This document shows positions 1 to 6,494 of a stretch of DNA of 8,065 bases, piece by piece. Each line of letters begins with the position of its first letter. Position 1 is the stretch's first letter. Source of the stretch: Nitrospirae bacterium GWC2_56_14. GTDB lineage: Bacteria; Nitrospirota; UBA9217. The stretch covers positions 1-8,065 of the forward strand of contig MHDY01000034.1 in assembly GCA_001803705.1 (NCBI GenBank), read 5' to 3'. Below the pieces are notes generated by a model, which saw only the letters and a list, made by a program, of their open reading frames with translations, did no database searches and was not told the DNA's origin. The translations under genes and the position numbers were made by a program.

Positions 1-86
1 CGCACTCGAACAAGGTCTGCCAATTCCTCATGACCGACAACGGCATCAGGTTAAAGCCGTTGGGACAGGGTGAAGAGGTACGGTGA
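1..86 (+). CDS. C-terminal end of an upstream gene, possibly a KaiC-family ATPase (partial)
   Basis: An open frame enters from the left edge (first full codon at 3) and stops at TGA 84-86, giving about 27 residues. The segment HSNKVCQFLMTDNGIRL resembles the C-terminal strand region of KaiC/RadA-like ATPases, which as I recall often reads like HSNxVREFLxTDxGIxL. KaiC-family proteins are RecA-fold ATPases, used in cyanobacterial clocks and of mostly unknown role in other bacteria. Only the tail is visible, with no Walker motifs, so the family call is an inference from one short motif. The stop lies one base before the ATG at 88, which favours a real gene end coupled to the next gene. A second frame is open to TGA 71-73 but its peptide is not recognisable. 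Confidence 0.5.
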   Translation, partial: HSNKVCQFLMTDNGIRLKPLGQGEEVR

Positions 87-87
87 G

Positions 88-2070
88 ATGCGCATGAAGC
101 TTACTGCTAAACGCTATAAGTCGCCGGCCAGGATACCCGCCTTTGGCCCGAAAGGAGTGGAGCAAGCACTCAGAGAGTCGGAGCTTCGCTACCGCCGCCT
201 CTTCGAATCAGCCCAGGACGGCATTTTAATTCTGGATGCCGAGACGGGATTGATCAGCGACGTCAACCCGTATCTCATGAATATGCTTGGGTACTCTCGT
301 GAAGAATTTGTGGAAAAGAAACTCTGGGAAGTAGGTTCGTTCAAGGATATCGAGGCCAGCAGGAATGCCTTCACGGCGTTGCAGAAAGATGAGTATATCC
401 GCTACGAAAACATGCCGCTCAAGACCAAAGCCGGTCGTCTGATTCAGGTGGAATTCGTCAGTAACGTCTATCTGGTCGGGAATGAAAAGGTCATTCAGTG
501 CAATATCCGTGACATCAGCGACCGCAAACGAGCGGAGGAAGCCTTGCGTGCGAAAGAGGAGGCTCATTGGTCCCTGATCGAAAATCTTGAGGATCACTGG
601 TTGTTGCTCAAAAATCTGCCTGTCGGCATTGTTGTTCACACACCAGATACCCAGATTATACTGTGCAACCCCGAGGCCTCCCGATTATTGGGAATGTCAT
701 GCGAACAGTTGCTGGGCAAGGACGCCTGCGAACAGGCTTCTACCTTTGTACGCGAAGACGGCACCCCTATGCCGTTGGACGAGTTTCCCGTTAATCAGGT
801 GGTCGCCACCGGACATGCAATGAAGAACTTCGTTATGGGAGTTGCCCGGGACCGAGACGGAGAATACACGTGGGTGCTGGTGAATGCCTATCCCCAGTTT
901 GATGGTGGCGAGACGTTACGGCAGATTGTGGTGACGTTCGCGGACATCAGCGATATAAAGCGTGCGGAGGAATTGATCCGGCAACATCTTGAACATCTTA
1001 CCGCCCTGGTTGAAATTGACCACGCCATCAATTTCAGTTTTGATCTGAATCTGAGCCTGACAACGCTCCTCACCCACGTCATTGTCCAGCTTGGAGTTGA
1101 TGCAGCCGACGTACTGTTGTTGAATCCCGCATCCCGGACGCTGGAATACGTCGCCGGGCGCGGTTTTCACACCAAAGCCATCGAACACGCACGCACGCCC
1201 TTGGGCGAAGGGTATGCCGGTCGCGCTGCTCAGGAACGCAGCATCGTTCATATCCCAGACCTGGCGAAGGAGCATGACAGCTTGCTGGGCGGGGTGCTTC
1301 TGGCGGGTGAGGATTTCGTCAGTTACTACGGGGTGCCGCTTATAGCCAAAGGAGAGGTACGGGGGGTGCTGGAAGTCTTTGAGCGCGATCAACCGGTACA
1401 CGACGAAGAATGGCGTGATTTCCTCAAGGCCCTGGCTGCCCAGGCAGCGATTGCCATCGATAACGTCATGCTGTTCGATGACCTGCAACGTTCCAACACT
1501 GACCTTGCCCAGGCTTACGACGCTACCATCGAAGGATGGTCGCGGGCACTGGAGCTGCGCGACAATGTAACAGAAGGGCACACGCAGCGGGTTGCCGTGT
1601 TGACCGTCAAGCTGGCGCGCTTACTGGGGCTGAACGATGCGGAGCTGGTGCAGGTCCGCTGGGGGGCGCTGCTGCATGACATTGGCAAGATGGGTATTGC
1701 GGATGGTATTTTGCTTAAAAACGGTCCGTTAACTCAGGCAGAGTGGGCCGTCATGAAAAAGCATACAGTTTATGCCTACGAAATGCTCTCTCCCATCCGC
1801 TACTTGCGCTCGGCGCTCGACATCCCCTATGCCCATCATGAAAAGTGGGACGGCACCGGTTACCCGCTTGGCCTGAAAGGCGACCAGATCCCCCTTGTGG
1901 CGCGCATCTTCGCAGTGGTTGACGTCTGGGATGCGCTGAGGTCCGATCGCCGCTACCGCACCTCCTGGCCCGTGGGAAAGGTGCGTAAGCACTTGCACTC
2001 GCTGGCTGAAACGCACTTTGATCCGCATATTTTAAAAGTTTGTCTTGATTCGGACGTTTTAGTGAATTGA
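88..2070 (+). CDS. PAS-PAS-GAF-HD-GYP signalling protein, predicted c-di-GMP phosphodiesterase
   Basis: This 660-residue protein has no signal peptide or membrane segment and should act in the cytoplasm. Two PAS domains (about 33-150 and 173-294) each end in a linker of the DIS-D-KRAEE type, followed by a GAF domain (about 310-462) and an HD-GYP domain (about 480-655). HD-GYP enzymes hydrolyse cyclic-di-GMP at a metal centre. The expected residues are all present: E489, H498 in GHT, H530-D531 and K534 of HDIGK, H559, H583-H584, GYP at 591-593 and D612, so an active enzyme is likely. PAS and GAF domains presumably sense a small ligand, redox state or cyclic nucleotide; no heme- or flavin-binding residue was identified. 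ATG 88 was chosen because it follows the upstream stop and has AAGAGG (73-78) nine bases before it; GTG 70 and ATG 94 are alternatives in frame. No receiver domain is present. Confidence 0.93.
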   Translation: MRMKLTAKRYKSPARIPAFGPKGVEQALRESELRYRRLFESAQDGILILDAETGLISDVNPYLMNMLGYSREEFVEKKLWEVGSFKDIEASRNAFTALQKDEYIRYENMPLKTKAGRLIQVEFVSNVYLVGNEKVIQCNIRDISDRKRAEEALRAKEEAHWSLIENLEDHWLLLKNLPVGIVVHTPDTQIILCNPEASRLLGMSCEQLLGKDACEQASTFVREDGTPMPLDEFPVNQVVATGHAMKNFVMGVARDRDGEYTWVLVNAYPQFDGGETLRQIVVTFADISDIKRAEELIRQHLEHLTALVEIDHAINFSFDLNLSLTTLLTHVIVQLGVDAADVLLLNPASRTLEYVAGRGFHTKAIEHARTPLGEGYAGRAAQERSIVHIPDLAKEHDSLLGGVLLAGEDFVSYYGVPLIAKGEVRGVLEVFERDQPVHDEEWRDFLKALAAQAAIAIDNVMLFDDLQRSNTDLAQAYDATIEGWSRALELRDNVTEGHTQRVAVLTVKLARLLGLNDAELVQVRWGALLHDIGKMGIADGILLKNGPLTQAEWAVMKKHTVYAYEMLSPIRYLRSALDIPYAHHEKWDGTGYPLGLKGDQIPLVARIFAVVDVWDALRSDRRYRTSWPVGKVRKHLHSLAETHFDPHILKVCLDSDVLVN

Positions 2071-2153
2071 GAATTCGGCAAAGCAGAAAATTTGAGCTGC
2101 GCTGTTGATCTGTGACGTTTGGAATCGAAACATTCAAGGGTAGTTTCCTGCTT

Positions 2154-3716
2154 TCATGGTGCATGGAATAAGGTGTTTTTCAACCCCGTGCTGCCTTCCA
2201 TAGCCCCTGCCGGCGATCCGCCGTGAGGTGAAGAACATATGCGCTCGGCGACAGTCCGAAAGTGAAACCCGTAGATAGTCATGGTAATCGCCAGCGGGAG
2301 CAATCGTGGCTTCCTCAGGAGCGACCAGAAGAAAATCTTCCAGTAGTGCGGCCGTTCTTTTCCCAGAACGCCGAGAAACCATATCGAACGGAAGAATGCC
2401 CTGAGGTCTCTTCGGTGTAAAATGGCAAAGGGAGACGGACCCGAAAGCCGATACTCTTTCAGAAAAGTCATCAGGCGGGCGTAGAAGTATTCGGGGGAAT
2501 AGATCGTCCTGACGAGACGCTGGTAGCCCGCTATAAGGAGGTCAGGGCTCATCAGCGGAATGTAATTGAGTGAAGTGTCAGTGTTGTTGCCGTTTGATCC
2601 GCTGAGGATTCTTCCCTCGCGGGAGAGCCGGCCATGAAGTTTTGTCCCCCGCAGGACCATCAATATTCCCACCATAGCCGTGACGATGCCGCTTTCCTGG
2701 ATGAAGCGGAGCTGCCTGTCGAAGATGGCCGGAGAGTCACTGTCGAACCCGACGATAAAGCCTCCCTGTACCTGGAGCCCTGCCTGATGAATGCACCGTA
2801 CCGATGCGATGAGATCACGATTCCGGTTCTGGACTTTTCCCGTTTCCCGGAGCGAATCCTCATCAGGGCTTTCGATACCGATGAAGACCTCCCGGAACCC
2901 GGCGGCAACCATCAGTTCCATGAGAAGAGGGTCGTCCGCAAGGTTGATCGAGGCCTCGGTATAGAAGAAGAAGGGGTGGCCGCGCTCCTGCATCCACGAA
3001 ATCATTGTGGGGAGGACCTCTTGTTTTAGCTTCGGTTTGTCACCAATGAAATTGTCGTCGACAAAAAAGACCCCTCCCCGCCACCCTCTGGAATAGAGTG
3101 CCTCCAACTCGGCAATCACCTGATCCGGCGTTTTTGTCCTCGGTTCTCGGCCAAACAGTTGGGTAATATCGCAGAATTCGCAGTCGAAGGGGCATCCCCG
3201 GGAATATTGGATGTTCATGGAAGCGTACTGCCGCAGGTCGATAAGCTCCCATCGGGGGAGCGGCGTGCAGGATAGGTCGGGGCGGCCGGCAGGGAGATAC
3301 AGCCGCTGCGGCGAATGGGTTCCAATGTCTTTCAGGAATTGGGGCAGCGTCATCTCGGCTTCACCGAGAACGAGGTGGTTCACTTCGGGGAATTCGTCAT
3401 GACAGGACGTGAAAAGCGGGCCTCCCGCCACTGTCCTCACACCAAGTTTGCGGCAGCGATCAAGGACCTCCTGGGTTGACTCCCTCTGGACCGTCATAGC
3501 GCTGATGAAAACGTAGTCGGCCCATAGGAGGTCGTTGTCCGAAACCGGACCGATATTCAAATCAACCAGCCTCGTTTCCCAATGCTCCGGTAGCATTGCC
3601 GCTACCGTCAGCAGCCCGAGTGGTGGAAAAACCGCCTTCTTGCCGATAAACGGCAATGCATGGCGGAAACTCCAGTAGGTATCAGGGTATTCGGGATAGA
3701 TGAGGAGTACCTTCAT
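2154..3716 (-). CDS. B12-binding radical SAM protein, HpnP/DUF4070 type
   Basis: The 520-residue product has an N-terminal cobalamin-binding Rossmann domain (about 1-135). It lacks a DxHxxG motif, as is usual for radical SAM methylases of this class. A radical SAM core (about 165-360) follows, with the CxxxCxxC cluster motif at C175, C179 and C182, then a DUF4070-like C-terminal region (about 360-490). The motifs FVDDNFIG (218-225), FTEASINLADD-like (252-262), IGIESPDE and GGFIVGFDSD are typical of the family that includes the hopanoid C-2 methylase HpnP. Such enzymes usually methylate unactivated carbons using SAM and methylcobalamin. Many members are not hopanoid methylases, and no hopanoid gene lies in this window, so the substrate is unknown. 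GAGAGG lies five bases upstream of the ATG. The gene is alone and convergent with the HD-GYP gene, with 83 bases between them. Residue 356 is Arg where relatives I recall have Pro before GT. Confidence 0.92.
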   Translation of the reverse strand: MKVLLIYPEYPDTYWSFRHALPFIGKKAVFPPLGLLTVAAMLPEHWETRLVDLNIGPVSDNDLLWADYVFISAMTVQRESTQEVLDRCRKLGVRTVAGGPLFTSCHDEFPEVNHLVLGEAEMTLPQFLKDIGTHSPQRLYLPAGRPDLSCTPLPRWELIDLRQYASMNIQYSRGCPFDCEFCDITQLFGREPRTKTPDQVIAELEALYSRGWRGGVFFVDDNFIGDKPKLKQEVLPTMISWMQERGHPFFFYTEASINLADDPLLMELMVAAGFREVFIGIESPDEDSLRETGKVQNRNRDLIASVRCIHQAGLQVQGGFIVGFDSDSPAIFDRQLRFIQESGIVTAMVGILMVLRGTKLHGRLSREGRILSGSNGNNTDTSLNYIPLMSPDLLIAGYQRLVRTIYSPEYFYARLMTFLKEYRLSGPSPFAILHRRDLRAFFRSIWFLGVLGKERPHYWKIFFWSLLRKPRLLPLAITMTIYGFHFRTVAERICSSPHGGSPAGAMEGSTGLKNTLFHAP

Positions 3717-3910
3717 TTCTGCCTCTCGGAACTTGTCGGATAAGAATTGCCTGCCGGGCGAGGATGTACATATTTAATTAGTTTTATGTAATAATTTTAA
3801 CATAGCGGCTGTAGTCTGCCAGTAAGCAAATACAAATTAAAAATATGCAGAGAAGACTATTGAAGTATCTCTCTCCCGGTACCGCGTTTTCATTTCGTCA
3901 CACGAAGGAC

Positions 3911-3926
3911 TGGCAGGTATTTTGCT
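3911..3926 (+). promoter_or_regulatory. Sigma-54 (RpoN) -24/-12 promoter of the three-gene operon
   Basis: The sequence TGGCAGGTATTTTGCT matches the sigma-54 consensus TGGCACG-N4-TTGCW, with one difference at C to G. The invariant GG (3912-3913) and GC (3924-3925) are separated by exactly ten bases. Transcription should start near 3937, leaving a leader of about 170 bases before the binding-protein gene. The third gene of the operon encodes a sigma-54 activator, which fits autoregulation. Confidence 0.78.
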
Positions 3927-3986
3927 GTAACCGTATCAGCTGATCGTTTTCAGTACTGCGCCTGATGTTTACGTGTTATAAAACCG

Positions 3987-4010
3987 ATGTGTTACGTTTT
4001 CGTAACACAT
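3987..4010. promoter_or_regulatory. Perfect palindrome, probable response-regulator binding site
   Basis: Two perfect 10-base arms (ATGTGTTACG and CGTAACACAT) flank a TTTT centre. The core TGTTACG-TTTT-CGTAACA (3990-4007) recurs at 7835-7852 with one difference on the opposite strand. Half-site starts are 11 bases apart, about one helical turn, as expected for a dimer such as a Fis-type HTH. The site is centred near +62 relative to the predicted sigma-54 start, which is unusual for an activator site. No T-run follows on the + strand, so it is not a standard terminator. Confidence 0.7.
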
Positions 4011-4104
4011 GCCATATTCATGGAGTTTTCACCTGGAGTCCGGCAAACGCGTCGTTGCCCTGAAGATACATGTCTGTTCCATGACAGAAAGGATTGTCAA
4101 CCCC

Positions 4105-5022
4105 ATGTTTTATCTGACCAGAAAGGGTGGCATAGGTGGCTGTCGCAGGGAAGGAGTAAGCAAGTTGCTTATCCTGTGCCTCGTCATATGTGTTCTTCTT
4201 TTGCCCGGGGAGGCAGTGCCTGCCGAAAAACCGACCATTTATTTCGGCATCAATCTCCGCTACAACCCAATGATTCTCTACAAGCGATATCAGCCGCTGA
4301 TGGATTATCTGACCAGCCAGACCCCGTATCGGTTTGAGTTGAAAATCAGCCGGGACTACCGGGAGGCTGTCAAGAACCTGAAGGAGGGGAAAACCCAGAT
4401 CAGCTCGCTCGGCGATGGAGCGTTCGTCGAGGCGGTGCTGCTGCACGGTGCCATCCCCATCGTCAAACCGTTGAGCTCGGAAGGAAAACCGTATTATCGA
4501 TGTGCCATCATCGTTCCTTATGCCTCCGAATTGAGAGGGCTTGCAGACCTTCAAGGGAAAAGAGTCGCTTTCGGGTCACATCACTCTACGACCGGAAATC
4601 TCATTCCAAGAGCGATGCTCGCAGCAGAAGGCATAACGTCGAGAGACGTTCGGTCCGCCTCCCTGAAAAACCATGACGCGGTAACCAAGGCCGTACTGAA
4701 GGGACAGTTCGACGCTGGCGCGGTCAAGGAGATGTTTGCAAAGAAATACGGTGGGCACGGGCTGCGGATTCTTGCCTATTCCGATCCCATTGCCACTGTT
4801 CCGCTCGTCGTTCGACGAGGTACGCCCGACGAAGTTATCAAAGCTGTTACCGGTGCGCTGTTGCGATTGAATCCACGTGATCCTGCCCACCGAAAACTTA
4901 CCGAGCAGTGGGACGACGAATTCAGGTACGGATTCGTTCCCGCCACAGCAGCCGATTACCAGGACGAATTGTCGCTGTTTCGAAAGAAACCGTACGGATG
5001 CGGAACAGGATGCCATCAGTGA
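4105..5022 (+). CDS. PhnD-like periplasmic substrate-binding protein, likely sensor partner of the kinase
   Basis: The product (305 residues from this start) has a basic N-region, a hydrophobic stretch LLILCLVICVLLL (21-33) and a likely signal-peptidase site after AVPA at residue 40, so it should be periplasmic. The mature part matches the PhnD family (phosphate/phosphite/phosphonate-type binding proteins): TIYFGINLRYNP at its start, the SLGDGAFVEA segment, and the signature GKRVAFGSHHSTTGNLIPRAML in mid-protein (written here only as a label for its position near 4555-4620). No permease or ATPase gene follows; instead a kinase and regulator overlap it, so a sensing role is inferred. The ligand cannot be read from sequence. 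The tail ends in CGTGCHQ. The start is uncertain: ATG 4009 lies inside the palindrome and is unlikely, ATG 4081 lacks a good ribosome site, ATG 4105 has AAAGGA eleven bases upstream, and TTG 4165 has AAGGAG eight bases upstream but would leave a signal peptide without basic residues. Confidence 0.88.
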   Translation: MFYLTRKGGIGGCRREGVSKLLILCLVICVLLLPGEAVPAEKPTIYFGINLRYNPMILYKRYQPLMDYLTSQTPYRFELKISRDYREAVKNLKEGKTQISSLGDGAFVEAVLLHGAIPIVKPLSSEGKPYYRCAIIVPYASELRGLADLQGKRVAFGSHHSTTGNLIPRAMLAAEGITSRDVRSASLKNHDAVTKAVLKGQFDAGAVKEMFAKKYGGHGLRILAYSDPIATVPLVVRRGTPDEVIKAVTGALLRLNPRDPAHRKLTEQWDDEFRYGFVPATAADYQDELSLFRKKPYGCGTGCHQ

Positions 5023-6494
5023 TTAAAGGACCGATATTCAGCATCAAGCTGAAGTTCATACTCACAGCGGCAGTCATCGTGGCTGCGACATGCATCACCC
5101 TGGGTACCTGGGTGTGGCTGGAAGAAAAAAAACACCTCTACAAGGAGCTTGAAGGAGAGGGAAAGCTTCTCCTTTCCTCGCTGAAAGGCCCCATCATAAA
5201 CGCCATCCTTTACGAGGAAATTGGAGTCGTGGAAGACGTCGGGCTTCTTGACAACTTTGTCGAGGAGATCGTTGGGAACAAGCAGTTGCCGATCATCTAT
5301 GCATTCATTGCCGATAATGGAGGCAAGGTGCTTGCCCATTCCGATTACCGGCAATTCGGCGCCCTGTCCAATGATCCACTGACACTCACCTCACTTGCGG
5401 ATGGTGCGTACGGAAAGAGAATCGTTCGGGCTGACCACGGTCCTTTTCTGGATATGGCGATGCCGCTTCGGGTATCTGAAAAAGGATGGGGGGTACTGAG
5501 GATAGCGATCTCCCTAATTCCGCTGGAGGATCACCTGGCATCGATGAAGATGAGGGTGCTGCTGTTTTCGGGAATTTTCTTCTTCCTGGGAACGGGTGCC
5601 TTTTACATAGTAGGGCTGAAAATGTCCCGGCCGTTGCAAAACCTTGCCCGGGCGATGACTCAAGTCAATCATGACTTCCTTGACGCTGCGCCGATACCCC
5701 GGGTGCGTAACGACGAGATTGGCCAGCTGCAGGAAAGTTTCCTGGAGATGCTGCAGCGATTGAAGCAGAGCGAGAGGGAGCGCCAATTGGCATTGAACCA
5801 GATGATTCAAAATGAAAAACTCGCAACCATCGGCAAGCTGGTGGCAGGTGTGGCCCATGAGGTGAATAATCCACTTGCTGCTATATCAACCTGTATTTTC
5901 AACATCGAGAAAAAGCTGCCGCCGGAATTCGACAAGAACATAGGCACGCTCAAAGGCGGCATGTCTCGCATAGAAACTATCGTACGGCAGCTGGTGGACT
6001 TCAGCAGGGTGAGCGAACTTGACCTGCAGCCGGTGCAGACCGAGGCCTTCTTCAGGGAAGCTTCGGAATTCGCCCAGATGGCCATCAAAAGACGGCACAA
6101 CATCACATTTATCAACACCGATACCTGTCCGCCAACGACCATTGTGGTGGACAAGCCAAAGCTGCACCAGGTGATCCTCAACCTGATCATCAATGCGGCG
6201 GATGCTTCTCCCGATGGGGGTACCATCGAATATCTTACCTACTGCAGTGACGGTTTTTACTGTTCTGCCATCCGTGATTACGGCACCGGCATCGACCCCG
6301 GGGACCACGATAAAATATTCGAGCTCTTTTATACGACGAAAGGTGCGGGAGAAGGGAGCGGAATAGGCCTTGCCGTCTGCAAGAGTATCGTGGAACTTCA
6401 CACGGGGGAAATCCTCTTCAAGAGCAATAATGGGGAGACCACCTTTATTGTCAAGATACCTCTCCAGGGCGGAGGTAAAGATGGACGGGCTTAA
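5010..6494 (+). CDS. Membrane sensor histidine kinase (periplasmic sensor, HAMP, HisKA, HATPase)
   Basis: The protein has about 494 residues. It has a transmembrane helix (15-36), a periplasmic domain of about 145 residues that looks Cache/PAS-like, a second helix (183-203), a HAMP linker (about 204-257), a short coiled segment, and an NtrB-like kinase core. The phosphorylated histidine is H283 in AHEVNNPLA. The ATP-binding domain shows the N box (N391 and N395 in LNLIINAAD), DYGTGID at 423-429, FELFYTTK, and the glycine-rich GEGSGIGLAV around 447-456. It should phosphorylate the regulator encoded next, possibly after contact between its periplasmic domain and the PhnD-like protein. It overlaps the end of that gene by 13 bases, suggesting translational coupling. 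ATG 4998 and GTG 5019 (overlapping the upstream TGA as GTGA) are alternative starts; no start has an outstanding ribosome site. Confidence 0.93.
   Translation: MPSVIKGPIFSIKLKFILTAAVIVAATCITLGTWVWLEEKKHLYKELEGEGKLLLSSLKGPIINAILYEEIGVVEDVGLLDNFVEEIVGNKQLPIIYAFIADNGGKVLAHSDYRQFGALSNDPLTLTSLADGAYGKRIVRADHGPFLDMAMPLRVSEKGWGVLRIAISLIPLEDHLASMKMRVLLFSGIFFFLGTGAFYIVGLKMSRPLQNLARAMTQVNHDFLDAAPIPRVRNDEIGQLQESFLEMLQRLKQSERERQLALNQMIQNEKLATIGKLVAGVAHEVNNPLAAISTCIFNIEKKLPPEFDKNIGTLKGGMSRIETIVRQLVDFSRVSELDLQPVQTEAFFREASEFAQMAIKRRHNITFINTDTCPPTTIVVDKPKLHQVILNLIINAADASPDGGTIEYLTYCSDGFYCSAIRDYGTGIDPGDHDKIFELFYTTKGAGEGSGIGLAVCKSIVELHTGEILFKSNNGETTFIVKIPLQGGGKDGRA
6471..6475 (+). promoter_or_regulatory. Ribosome binding site fixing the regulator start
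   Basis: GGAGG lies five bases before ATG 6481, inside the last codons of the kinase gene. It supports this start over upstream in-frame ATG codons such as 6370, which would add residues before the receiver domain. Confidence 0.8.

Larger units (their letters stand above)
3717..4104. other. Divergent regulatory intergenic region
   Basis: No convincing gene lies here. The part next to the radical SAM gene is AT-rich and must hold that gene's promoter on the minus strand. A TATGTTAAAAT stretch (around 3794-3804, read on the minus strand) could be its -10 region, but no good -35 was found. A loose inverted repeat (TATGT...ACATA) spans 3785-3804. Closer to the operon are a small inverted repeat (TTCGT-CAC-ACGAA, 3894-3906), the sigma-54 promoter, a 10-bp palindrome ATCAGCTGAT at 3935-3944 over the predicted transcription start, and the long palindrome at 3987-4010. 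Confidence 0.6.

Noticed and set aside
2071..2153. A bidirectional terminator between the convergent genes
   Set aside because: Only weak 4-5 bp stems (for example GAAAC...GTTTC at 2127-2147) were found, without a clear T-tract.
2634..3029. 131-residue open frame on the + strand inside the radical SAM gene
   Set aside because: It is antisense to strongly conserved radical SAM motifs and its translation shows no recognisable domain.
3987..4010. The palindrome as a rho-independent terminator
   Set aside because: No run of T follows on the + strand and the stem is not GC-rich; the conserved core in the second copy breaks perfect pairing.
4009..4104. Longer open frame starting at ATG 4009 for the binding protein
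   Set aside because: The ATG is part of the palindrome arm, it has no ribosome site, and it would put more than 30 atypical residues before a normal signal peptide.
5886..6401. 171-residue open frame on the - strand under the kinase gene
   Set aside because: It mirrors the conserved HisKA/HATPase coding region; its residues look like a shadow translation.
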